From Bacillota bacterium (lineage in GTDB: Bacteria > Bacillota > Clostridia > Saccharofermentanales > UBA5734), in the NCBI GenBank assembly GCA_023438965.1, contig JAEXPB010000275.1:1-7586 (forward strand): a stretch of DNA of 7,586 nucleotides. Direction: 5' to 3'. The notes beneath the pieces are model-generated. The model had not been told where the DNA came from and searched no databases. It saw nothing but the letters and a program-made list of their open reading frames with translations. Below are positions 1-5,360 of this stretch, one piece after another. Position numbers and translations under genes: made by a program. Every line of letters starts with the position of its first letter. Within the stretch, counting starts at the first letter, position 1.

Positions 1-551
1 GCTTGATTGTCACCGCGGCCGACGCGGACACCTGTCTGCGGCTACATGACGAAGTAAACGCCCGGATTGCCGCCGCTTTCGGCGTCAGCCGCACGGACTG
101 GCCGGAAATCGCCTTGCAGCCGGCTGCTGCCGGCGCTGCAGCCTCCGCGCCGGAGAACCGCTGGCAGTCGGCGACCGCCTGGCTGGGTGAGCAATTGCGC
201 ACGACCGCCTGGGACCTCGACTTCTTTACCCGCCAGGCCCTGTATCCCGACCAGCTGGTTTTCCTGAACGGCCAACTGGGCGTCGTCGATACCGGCAGCC
301 TGGCTGAAGCTCTGACCGGCGGTCGGATCCTGCCGGACAAGTGCACCCTGTTCCGCGCGACCGGCGAAGTCTGCTACCAATGCGCCCGCAACGAAGCGCA
401 GACCATCGAGGAGACGCTGTGCGCGATCCTGTTCATTACCGGCACGATCCAACGTGCCGGCTACACGCTCTGCACGATGAACGAAGCCGGCAAAAGCTTC
501 ATCAGTAACTGGGAGAGCGAAAAGTATCGCAAGACCATTGCCGCGAAGTAA
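1..551 (+). CDS. Class II aldolase-type sugar-phosphate aldolase, C-terminal part (5' end outside window)
   Basis: This frame is open from the left edge to TAA at 549-551, giving 182 visible residues. The first residues (LIVTAADAD, preceded by a codon ending in GC that is probably Gly) look like the HGLIV stretch near the end of a class II aldolase/adducin fold. After it comes about 155 residues with a YPDQLVFL segment near residue 82 and a final FISNWESEKYR motif near residues 167-177. From memory, this layout matches the aldolase half of the RhaE-type (COG3347) rhamnulose-1-phosphate aldolase/lactaldehyde dehydrogenase, but here the protein stops right after the NWExExYR motif and has no Rossmann dehydrogenase half. 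The likely reaction is cleavage of L-rhamnulose 1-phosphate to DHAP and lactaldehyde. The metal-binding histidines would lie upstream and cannot be checked. It sits 29 bp before rhaB, so the two are probably cotranscribed. The family call is moderate; the substrate is inferred from the neighbour. Confidence 0.6.
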   Translation, partial: LIVTAADADTCLRLHDEVNARIAAAFGVSRTDWPEIALQPAAAGAAASAPENRWQSATAWLGEQLRTTAWDLDFFTRQALYPDQLVFLNGQLGVVDTGSLAEALTGGRILPDKCTLFRATGEVCYQCARNEAQTIEETLCAILFITGTIQRAGYTLCTMNEAGKSFISNWESEKYRKTIAAK

Positions 552-568
552 GTACCGCATTGAAGAAC

Positions 569-574
569 GGAGGT
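569..574 (+). promoter_or_regulatory. Shine-Dalgarno site that sets the rhaB start
   Basis: GGAGGT lies 6 nt before the ATG at 581. The same frame is open from a TTG at 560, but that start would place this site inside the coding region and has no good Shine-Dalgarno of its own, so ATG 581 is preferred. Confidence 0.8.
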
Positions 575-580
575 AGTACC

Positions 581-2062
581 ATGTCCGGAATAAAACAGCT
601 TTTGGCCTTCGACTTTGGCGCTTCCAGCGGACGGGCCATGCTGGGCCGCTATGACGGCACCCGAATTGAACTGGAAGAGATCCACCGGTTCGGCAACGAC
701 CCGGTCCAGGTCGGCGGGACGCTTTTCTGGGATGTCCTGCGCCTATTCCATGAAGTCAAGCAGGGCCTGATCAAGGCCAAAGCACATGGGACAATCGATA
801 GCCTGGGTGTCGACACCTGGGGCGTGGACTTTGGCCTGATCGACGAACACGGTTATCTGCTGGAGAACCCTGTGCACTACCGCGATCTGCGGACGCAAGG
901 CATCATGGACCAGGTTTTCCAGATCATCCCCAAAGACGAGTTATACCGGCATACCGGCACTCAACTGATCTATTTCAATACGCTCTATCAACTCTACGCC
1001 TTGAAAGTCCGCCGGCCCGAGCTGCTGGCCCGGGCGGCCAGGATGATCCTGATGCCGGATCTGTTCCTTTATCTGCTGACCGGCCGTCAGCAATCGGAGC
1101 GGACGATTGCCTCGACCGGCCAGCTGCTGAACGCCCAAACCGGCGAGTGGGATCTTGAACTGCTGCGCCGGCTGGGACTGCCGACCCATATCCTGTGCCC
1201 GCTGGTTGACGCCGGCACCATGGCCGACCCCCTGTCACCGGCCATCTGCGCCGAACTCGGCGTACCGCCGATCGCCACGGTCGCGGTCACCTCACATGAC
1301 ACAGCTTCGGCTGTCGTCGCCGTTCCGGCCTCCAGCGACGATTTTGTCTACATCAGCAGCGGCACCTGGTCGTTGATGGGCATTGAGAGTGCGCAGCCTT
1401 TGATCAATGAGAAAACCTTCGGCTATAACTTCACGAACGAAAGCGGCTATAACCGGACAACCCGTTTCCTGAAGAACATCATGGGCCTCTGGCTGATCCA
1501 GGAATCCCGCCGCCAGTGGATTCGTGAAGGCGCCGAAGTCAGCTACGCCGATCTGGAACGGGAAGCCTTGGCTTGTGCGCCTTTCCGCAGCCTGATCGAT
1601 CCCGACGACGACACCCTGGCCGCGCCGGGCGACATGCCGAACCGGATCCGCGAGCTTTGCCGCAAAACCGGCCAGCCGGTGCCGGCCAGCCGCGGTGAGG
1701 TCGTCCGCTGTATTTACGAGAGCCTGGCCCTCAAGTACCGCGTGATCAAGAACCAGATCGAGGAGATCGCCAATCGCCAGTACCCCAATCTGCATGTTGT
1801 CGGCGGCGGAACCAAGGACGGCCTGCTGTCCCAGTTCACGGCCAATGCCACCGGCAGCCAGGTCATCGCCGGTCCGATCGAAGCGACTGCACTCGGCAAC
1901 ATGGCGGTTCAGCTGATGGCCCAGGGTTCGATCAAGTCCCTGGCTGAAGCCCGGCGGGTCATCGCCGCATCCTTTGACCTAAAGCATTACCAGCCGCAGG
2001 ATCAGGTTGTCTGGGAAGCCGCTCTCGTCCAATACCGGAAGCTCTATCCCAAGCTGAACTAA
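581..2062 (+). CDS. rhaB: Rhamnulokinase (FGGY carbohydrate kinase)
   Basis: This cytoplasmic kinase uses ATP to phosphorylate L-rhamnulose to L-rhamnulose 1-phosphate, the second step of rhamnose breakdown. From ATG 581 it is 493 residues, close to the roughly 490 of E. coli RhaB. The N-terminal FGGY domain opens with the phosphate-binding DFGASSGR at residues 11-18, then GVDTWGVDFG at 76-85. The likely catalytic Asp is D240 in TSHDTASAV. ISSGTWSLMG starts near 258. The C-terminal ATP-binding domain carries VVGGGTKDGL around 406-415, followed by VIAGPIEATALGN, which resembles the matching RhaB segment. The DFGASSGR and SSGTWSLMG motifs fit rhamnulokinase better than fuculokinase or xylulokinase. 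It follows the aldolase gene by 29 bp and ends in a strong terminator, so it is probably the last gene of its operon. The isomerase and regulator are not in the window. No catabolite-repression site was recognised. Confidence 0.93.
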   Translation: MSGIKQLLAFDFGASSGRAMLGRYDGTRIELEEIHRFGNDPVQVGGTLFWDVLRLFHEVKQGLIKAKAHGTIDSLGVDTWGVDFGLIDEHGYLLENPVHYRDLRTQGIMDQVFQIIPKDELYRHTGTQLIYFNTLYQLYALKVRRPELLARAARMILMPDLFLYLLTGRQQSERTIASTGQLLNAQTGEWDLELLRRLGLPTHILCPLVDAGTMADPLSPAICAELGVPPIATVAVTSHDTASAVVAVPASSDDFVYISSGTWSLMGIESAQPLINEKTFGYNFTNESGYNRTTRFLKNIMGLWLIQESRRQWIREGAEVSYADLEREALACAPFRSLIDPDDDTLAAPGDMPNRIRELCRKTGQPVPASRGEVVRCIYESLALKYRVIKNQIEEIANRQYPNLHVVGGGTKDGLLSQFTANATGSQVIAGPIEATALGNMAVQLMAQGSIKSLAEARRVIAASFDLKHYQPQDQVVWEAALVQYRKLYPKLN

Positions 2063-2077
2063 GCAAGTCCCCGCCTT

Positions 2078-2128
2078 AGACCACCTCGCAAGATGCCGCC
2101 CCCTGCGGGCGGCATCTTTTTGTGGTCT
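2078..2128 (+). terminator. Intrinsic terminator after rhaB, with an extra outer stem
   Basis: An 11-bp stem pairs 2091-2101 (AGATGCCGCCC) with 2107-2117 around a CCTGC loop, and the 3' arm runs into five T's at 2117-2121. A second stem wraps it: AGACCAC at 2078-2084 pairs perfectly with GTGGTCT at 2122-2128. The inner hairpin plus T-run is a textbook intrinsic terminator 28 bp after the rhaB stop codon. The outer stem could form only in a read-through transcript. Confidence 0.88.
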
Positions 2129-2151
2129 GTGGCGGGAGGACGTGATAGAAT
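2123..2151 (+). promoter_or_regulatory. Possible extended -10 promoter for the mazG operon
   Basis: TGATAGAAT at 2143-2151 fits an extended -10 (TGn followed by TAGAAT, five of six bases matching TATAAT). The hexamer 17 nt upstream, TGGTCT at 2123-2128, is a poor -35, as is often the case with extended -10 promoters. It overlaps the outer arm of the rhaB terminator. Transcription would begin near 2158, giving a leader of about 165 nt before the gene at 2324. Weaker AT-rich candidates exist at 2244-2300 (for example TAATAA at 2270), but none has a good -35 at normal spacing. Confidence 0.4.
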
Positions 2152-2184
2152 TAAAAATACCGGCGGGGGGGCCACCGGCATTAA

Positions 2185-2230
2185 GGAGGGGGGGTTATGA
2201 AGTAAGGGGCGCTTCTTTGAAGCAACTTCA
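2185..2230 (+). promoter_or_regulatory. Leader element: strong SD, two-codon mini-ORF and hairpin
   Basis: GGAGGGGGGG at 2185-2194 stands 2-8 nt before ATG 2197-2199, which is followed by AAG and the stop codon TAA at 2203-2205, so the frame encodes only Met-Lys. The start region lies in a hairpin: TGAAGT at 2198-2203 pairs with ACTTCA at 2225-2230, and inside it GCTTC at 2211-2215 pairs with GAAGC at 2219-2223 over a TTT loop, with a 7-nt bulge on the left side. A second 7-G tract lies at 2165-2171. Such an element could stall or park a ribosome or act as a leader control, but the function is inference. It may also be chance in purine-rich DNA. Confidence 0.3.
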
Positions 2231-2294
2231 GGATAACAGAAAATTGTATCGCCGATTTTGTCTAATCGTTAATAAAGTGTTAATCCGGAAGGAC

Positions 2295-2318
2295 TAATAT
2301 TACCATAGGAGGATATTA
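2295..2318 (+). promoter_or_regulatory. Shine-Dalgarno held in the loop of a small AT hairpin
   Basis: TAATAT at 2295-2300 is the exact reverse complement of ATATTA at 2313-2318. The 12-nt loop between them contains AGGAGG at 2307-2312, the ribosome-binding site of the gene at 2324. The site is 11 nt from the ATG, longer than usual; a CTG at 2321 would be at 8 nt. The all-AT stem is weak, so regulation such as temperature sensing is only a possibility. Confidence 0.35.
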
Positions 2319-2323
2319 AACTG

Positions 2324-2584
2324 ATGAAACTGGAAGGCCGTGTTTTTACCGCCAATCTGCTGCTGCGGGAAGCGACGGTGGAACGGCCGGCGGTAAATGA
2401 ACGTTTTGTGGCTCAGCTGGAGCATTGCCTGATCGAGCTCTGTCATAACCTGGAGGTGCCGGTTCCGCTCTGGCTGGAAAAAAACACCCATGAGTTTGCC
2501 CGCTTTCATCAGACCATCTTCTTTGCGGAGCAGTTTACGGAACCAATCCGGTTCGACCGGTTCCAAATCCACTGGGTGGAATGA
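2324..2584 (+). CDS. Small protein of unknown function upstream of mazG
   Basis: This gene encodes 86 residues with no signal peptide or membrane segment, so it is probably cytoplasmic. I recognise it only as resembling uncharacterised short proteins seen in Clostridia-type genomes and cannot name a family. The N-terminal half starts as a likely beta strand (MKLEGRVF) and continues into an amphipathic helix with two cysteines (C35 and C40, in HCLIELCHNL). The C-terminal half carries a dense, motif-like stretch: VPVPLWLEKNTHEFARF at residues 45-61, then FFAEQF and IRFDRFQI, rich in aromatic and charged residues. The good SD at 2307-2312, codon use like its neighbours and the tight join to mazG (its stop overlaps an in-frame upstream ATG of mazG as ATGA) support a real gene. 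It lies at the head of the mazG-rqcP cluster, so a housekeeping role is possible but unproven. Confidence 0.8.
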   Translation: MKLEGRVFTANLLLREATVERPAVNERFVAQLEHCLIELCHNLEVPVPLWLEKNTHEFARFHQTIFFAEQFTEPIRFDRFQIHWVE

Positions 2585-2585
2585 C

Positions 2586-2591
2586 AGGAGG
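2586..2591 (+). promoter_or_regulatory. Shine-Dalgarno site that sets the mazG start
   Basis: AGGAGG lies 4 nt before ATG 2596. The frame also has an ATG at 2581 that overlaps the preceding stop codon as ATGA, but using it would put this site inside the gene, and only a weak GGGTGG precedes it. ATG 2596 is preferred, although the spacing is short. Confidence 0.65.
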
Positions 2592-2595
2592 ACAC

Positions 2596-3477
2596 ATGGA
2601 CAAGACATGGCAGGATAAATTGCCGCCTGCCGGCAGTTTTATCATAAAAGATCAATATAAAATGCAAGAACTTCTGGACATCATGGCATTTTTACGCAGC
2701 GACGCCGGCTGCCCCTGGGATCGTGCCCAGACGCACGCCAGCCTGCGGAAAAATCTGCTGGAGGAAGCTTATGAGGCTATCGATGCCATCGACAGCGGTG
2801 ACCCGCGCCGCCTCTGCGACGAACTCGGCGATGTGCTGATGCAGGTGGTCTTCCACGCCCAACTGGCCATGGAAGCCGGAACCTTCACTTTCGCCGATGT
2901 CATCGGCGCCATCTGCCGCAAACTGATTTCCCGACATACCCACATATTTGGCGATGACCAAGCCTTGACGCCTGACGCTGTAGTCGACACCTGGGAGAAG
3001 AACAAACTCAAGGAGAAAGGATTGCAAAACCAGGCGCAAGTCCTGCAGGACGTGCCGCGCTCACTGCCAGCCCTGCAGCGCAGTTACAAAATCCAGCAGA
3101 AGGCGGCTCAAGTCGGTTTTGACTGGGACGACGCCAGCGGTCCGCGAGCCAAAATCGACGAGGAGCTTAAGGAGATCGAGCATTGCCTGGCGGAGAACCA
3201 GAAACTGCTGCATGCCGGCCGTCTGACGCCGGATGCGGCTGACCGGGCCTTGGCCGGTGAAGTCGGCGACTTGCTGTTTGCGGCGGTCAACTATGCCCGC
3301 CATCTCAAGGTTCAGCCGGAAATGGCCCTGAACGGCACAAACGAAAAATTCATCCGGCGGTTTTCCCAACTCGAAGTCTTGGCACGCGAACACGGACAGG
3401 ATCTGGCGGAGATGAGCCTGGCGGAAATGGATGTCCTGTGGGAACGGGTCAAGCACGAAGAAAGGAAGGGTCAATAA
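2596..3477 (+). CDS. mazG: Nucleoside triphosphate pyrophosphohydrolase MazG
   Basis: MazG hydrolyses NTPs and dNTPs to the monophosphate plus pyrophosphate and is thought to clear damaged or non-canonical nucleotides in the cytoplasm. From ATG 2596 it is 293 residues, somewhat longer than the 263 of E. coli MazG because of about 22 extra N-terminal residues before MQELLDIM. Two MazG repeats are visible. The first has CPWD at 39-42, the metal-binding EEAYE at 56-60 and ELGD at 76-79, then KLISRHTHIFGD at 109-120. The second has EELKE at 189-193 and EVGD at 222-225. Both sets of acidic residues are intact. The N-terminal SAM-methylase domain found fused to MazG in some Bacillota (YabN type) is missing. 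The gene follows the small unknown gene by 11 bp, and its stop abuts the rqcP start (TAAATG), so these three genes are probably one transcript. Confidence 0.93.
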   Translation: MDKTWQDKLPPAGSFIIKDQYKMQELLDIMAFLRSDAGCPWDRAQTHASLRKNLLEEAYEAIDAIDSGDPRRLCDELGDVLMQVVFHAQLAMEAGTFTFADVIGAICRKLISRHTHIFGDDQALTPDAVVDTWEKNKLKEKGLQNQAQVLQDVPRSLPALQRSYKIQQKAAQVGFDWDDASGPRAKIDEELKEIEHCLAENQKLLHAGRLTPDAADRALAGEVGDLLFAAVNYARHLKVQPEMALNGTNEKFIRRFSQLEVLAREHGQDLAEMSLAEMDVLWERVKHEERKGQ

Positions 3478-3741
3478 ATGAGATTGGATAAATATTTGAA
3501 AGTCAGCCGGGTGATCAAGCGTCGCACGGTTGCCAATGAGGTTTGTTCCTCGGGACGCGTTTCACTGAACGGCCGTCCGGCCAAGCCCAGCGCGGAGGTT
3601 AAACCGGGCGACATTCTCGATATTGCTTTTGGTTCCGGGAATTCGCGGATTCGCATTCTGGCCATTCGGGAGACTGTGCGAAAAGATGAAGCGGGCGAAT
3701 TGTATGAAATCCTTCAGGACGGCGACGCCCTCAAACCATGA
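3478..3741 (+). CDS. rqcP: S4-domain RNA-binding protein RqcP (YabO/Hsp15-like)
   Basis: RqcP binds the obstructed 50S ribosomal subunit and works with RqcH to add the alanine tail to stalled nascent chains in bacterial ribosome-associated quality control. The 87-residue length matches B. subtilis YabO (about 86). The S4 fold starts at once with MRLDKYLKVSRVIKRRTVANE (residues 1-21, close to YabO), then SGRVSLNGRPAKPSAEVKPGD near 25-45, which carries the RNA-binding loop and the NG turn. A short charged tail follows. The ATG directly follows the mazG stop codon. A GAAGGG at 3465-3470, inside the mazG end, gives a Shine-Dalgarno at 7 nt. Location after mazG is conserved in Bacillota. The usual follow-on genes yabP and yabQ are absent, and divIC comes next after 156 bp. 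Confidence 0.93.
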   Translation: MRLDKYLKVSRVIKRRTVANEVCSSGRVSLNGRPAKPSAEVKPGDILDIAFGSGNSRIRILAIRETVRKDEAGELYEILQDGDALKP

Positions 3742-3789
3742 TCGACTGTGCTGTTACAAGCGGATTACACCGCGGTTAAGTATTACTCT

Positions 3790-3839
3790 ATCCGGTAAAA
3801 TTTGGCCCTGCTGCGTTGCAGGCTCGGTCGGATTTTTTT
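3790..3839 (+). terminator. Terminator-like structure between rqcP and divIC
   Basis: ATCCG at 3790-3794 pairs with CGGAT at 3829-3833, and the 3' arm runs into a seven-T tract at 3833-3839. Inside it CCTGC at 3807-3811 pairs with GCAGG at 3818-3822 over a 6-nt loop. The T-run after a closing stem suggests partial termination or attenuation between rqcP and divIC, but both stems are only 5 bp and the intervening loops are large, so it is not canonical. The rest of 3742-3897 shows no gene and no strong promoter; an AGAGGGG Shine-Dalgarno for divIC lies at 3885-3891. Confidence 0.35.
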
Positions 3840-3897
3840 AGAATAAGCCATATGATTGGTCAATTTTGCGGCATCTTATTCGACAGAGGGGTAATTC

Positions 3898-4212
3898 ATG
3901 ACCAGAACGGCACGCCAGAGCAGCTCAGCAAAGATCAACAGCAACCGGATTTTCGTGAAGATCACGGTTGGTCTGATTGTCGTGTTTGCCTTGGCCTCCG
4001 CGGTGGCCATGTATTTCGATCAGGAAAACCAGATGATGCGCATTCGGGCTGAATCGGTAACCCTGGGCAGTGAACTGACCGTAGCCAGCAACCGACTGGC
4101 TGATCTGCAGGCTTTGCAGAACATTGCCGACACTGACGAGTATATCGAACGGATCGCCCGCGATAAGCTTGGCATGGTAAAGCCCAACGAAATCATTTTT
4201 GAAGATAATTGA
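3898..4212 (+). CDS. divIC: Septum formation initiator DivIC/FtsB-like protein
   Basis: DivIC is a bitopic membrane protein that forms a complex with FtsL and DivIB at the division septum and helps activate septal wall synthesis. The 104 residues show the family layout. A short basic cytoplasmic tail (residues 1-21, with several Arg and Lys) precedes one membrane segment at about 22-40. An extracytoplasmic coiled coil follows at about 41-75, and then the conserved end YIERIARDKLGMVKPNEIIF at about 82-101. The end motif (ERIARxKLGxVxPxE) is the strongest evidence. The length is a little below B. subtilis DivIC (125). The start has AGAGGGG at 6 nt. Its place after rqcP is conserved in Bacillota, but the 156-bp gap with a terminator-like element suggests it may be uncoupled from mazG-rqcP. 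By sequence alone FtsL-like or FtsB-like naming is interchangeable; context favours divIC. Confidence 0.9.
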   Translation: MTRTARQSSSAKINSNRIFVKITVGLIVVFALASAVAMYFDQENQMMRIRAESVTLGSELTVASNRLADLQALQNIADTDEYIERIARDKLGMVKPNEIIFEDN

Positions 4213-4224
4213 CAGGAGTCGCGA

Positions 4225-4308
4225 ATGCTTGCTGATCGTGCCCTTATAAAAGCGCTGGAGGCCATATCGACCTCCAGCGCTTTATACAGGCAAAGATCAC
4301 CACGATAG
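4225..4308 (+). CDS. Possible 27-codon small ORF running through the terminator
   Basis: AGGAG at 4214-4218 stands 6 nt before ATG 4225, just 12 bp after the divIC stop codon. The frame (starting MLADRALIKALEAI) continues to TAG at 4306-4308 and spans the whole 13-bp terminator hairpin. A translating ribosome would disturb that hairpin. It could be a small gene, the remnant start of a lost downstream gene, or a chance Shine-Dalgarno/ATG pair. No family is recognised. Confidence 0.2.
   Translation: MLADRALIKALEAISTSSALYRQRSPR
4249..4283. terminator. Bidirectional terminator between divIC and oppF
   Basis: A perfect 13-bp stem pairs AAAGCGCTGGAGG at 4249-4261 with its exact reverse complement at 4271-4283 around a 9-nt loop. 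Beyond a one-base bulge, TAT at 4245-4247 can add to the stem. Runs of three T's (plus strand) and four T's (minus strand) flank it. It lies 36 bp after the divIC stop and 33 bp beyond the oppF stop, between converging operons, so it probably stops both transcripts. The T-runs are short for a strong intrinsic terminator. Confidence 0.8.
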
Positions 4309-4316
4309 CAGGACGG

Positions 4317-5360
4317 TCATTCTTTCGGCCGGGCTGCCACCGCATCGGCGATGTTCTTGGCGCCCTGGTCATAGAGATGGCAGGCAACACGATGACCGGC
4401 TTCGACTGATTGCAGCATTGGCCGTTCGACCAGACAGCGGCTCATGGCATATGGGCAGCGGGTACTGAATGTGCAGCCCAGAGGGGCGTTGATCGGCGAG
4501 GGGACATCGCCTTCCAGGACGATGCGCTGGCGCTTTTTCTCGACGTCCGGATCCGGGACGGGAATGGCGGAGAGCAGGGCCTGAGTATAGGGGTGCAGCG
4601 GGTTGGCATAAATCTTCTCACTGTCGGATACCTCCGCCAGAACGCCGAGATACATGACGGCTACCCGGTCGGAGATGTATTTGACGACATTCAGGTCATG
4701 CGAAATGAAGAGATAGGTTAAATTCAACTGCTTTTTCAAACGGGTCAGCAGGTTGAGGATCTGGGCCTGAATGGAAACATCCAGCGCGGAAATCGGCTCG
4801 TCGCAGATGATGAATTCCGGTTCGATGGCCAGGGCACGGGCGACACCGATGCGCTGGCGCTGGCCGCCGGAAAACTCGTGCGGGAAACGGCTGGCTTGCT
4901 CGCGGTTGAGGCCGACCATTTCCAGCAGATCGTAGATGCGGGCCTGGGCCTCGCTGCTCTTGCACAATTGATGGATGTCCAGACCTTCGCCGATGATCGA
5001 ACCGACAGTCATGCGCGGATTAAGCGACGCATAGGGATCCTGGAAGATCATCTGGACCCGTTTGCAGTAATTGAAAGCTGCTGAGCGGTTGAACTGGCTT
5101 AGGTCCTGGCCGTCAAAAGTGATTTTGCCATGGGTCAACGGGTAGATGCGAGCGAGCAGACGACCGAGGGTGGTTTTGCCGCAGCCGGATTCGCCGCCCA
5201 GACCGAGGGTCTCACCCTTGAAGATCTCCAACGAAACATGATCCACCGCTTTCAGCTTTCTATGGCCTTCTACATTAAAGTAACAGCTGGCTTCGTCCAA
5301 GTTGAACAGGATTTCCCGTTCCGGAATAGCGGACGGTGCAGTAATTGATGTATCGCTCAT
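4317..5360 (-). CDS. oppF: Oligopeptide/dipeptide ABC transporter ATP-binding protein, OppF type
   Basis: This is one of the two ATPases that power the peptide importer on the inner face of the membrane. The 347 residues contain a full ABC nucleotide-binding domain: Walker A GESGCGKT at 56-63, Q-loop Q107 in MIFQDPYASLNP, signature FSGGQRQR at 163-170, Walker B FIICDEP at 183-189 with ISALD following, and the switch histidine H221 in SHD. The C-terminal oligopeptide/dipeptide transporter domain ends with the family cysteine set C296, C302, C309 and C327 (GCxFxxRC pattern), which in some relatives holds an iron-sulfur cluster. The residue before Walker A is Gly where Val is usual (LGGESG). The second position of the operon and the GGQRQR signature favour OppF/DppF over OppD. 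Its ATG overlaps the oppD stop by 4 bp (ATGA at 5357-5360), and GGAGG lies 9 nt upstream, so translation is probably coupled. The peptide range of the transporter cannot be read from the sequence. Confidence 0.93.
   Translation of the reverse strand: MSDTSITAPSAIPEREILFNLDEASCYFNVEGHRKLKAVDHVSLEIFKGETLGLGGESGCGKTTLGRLLARIYPLTHGKITFDGQDLSQFNRSAAFNYCKRVQMIFQDPYASLNPRMTVGSIIGEGLDIHQLCKSSEAQARIYDLLEMVGLNREQASRFPHEFSGGQRQRIGVARALAIEPEFIICDEPISALDVSIQAQILNLLTRLKKQLNLTYLFISHDLNVVKYISDRVAVMYLGVLAEVSDSEKIYANPLHPYTQALLSAIPVPDPDVEKKRQRIVLEGDVPSPINAPLGCTFSTRCPYAMSRCLVERPMLQSVEAGHRVACHLYDQGAKNIADAVAARPKE

Noticed and set aside
42..560. 172-codon minus-strand ORF opposite the aldolase
   Set aside because: The plus frame carries family motifs and leads into rhaB with operon spacing; the minus frame has none.
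1292..1795. 167-codon minus-strand ORF inside rhaB
   Set aside because: It lies wholly opposite conserved rhaB motifs and has the low-complexity look of a reversed coding frame.
2165..2194. Two 7-G runs as sequencing errors or a frameshift in a lost gene
   Set aside because: No coding frame on either side would be joined by changing the G count, so they are treated as real intergenic sequence, though exact run length could be off by one.
3769..3776. ACCGCGGT palindrome as an operator
   Set aside because: It is only 8 bp, with no flanking symmetry and no promoter around it; it is expected by chance.
3738..3779. 13-codon ORF overlapping the rqcP stop as ATGA, considered as a yabP remnant
   Set aside because: It is too short, has no Shine-Dalgarno of its own and shows no resemblance to YabP that I can recognise.
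3816..4052. 78-codon plus ORF overlapping the start of divIC
   Set aside because: It overlaps divIC in another frame, lacks a Shine-Dalgarno and shows no family motif, while divIC has a clear SD, membrane segment and end motif.
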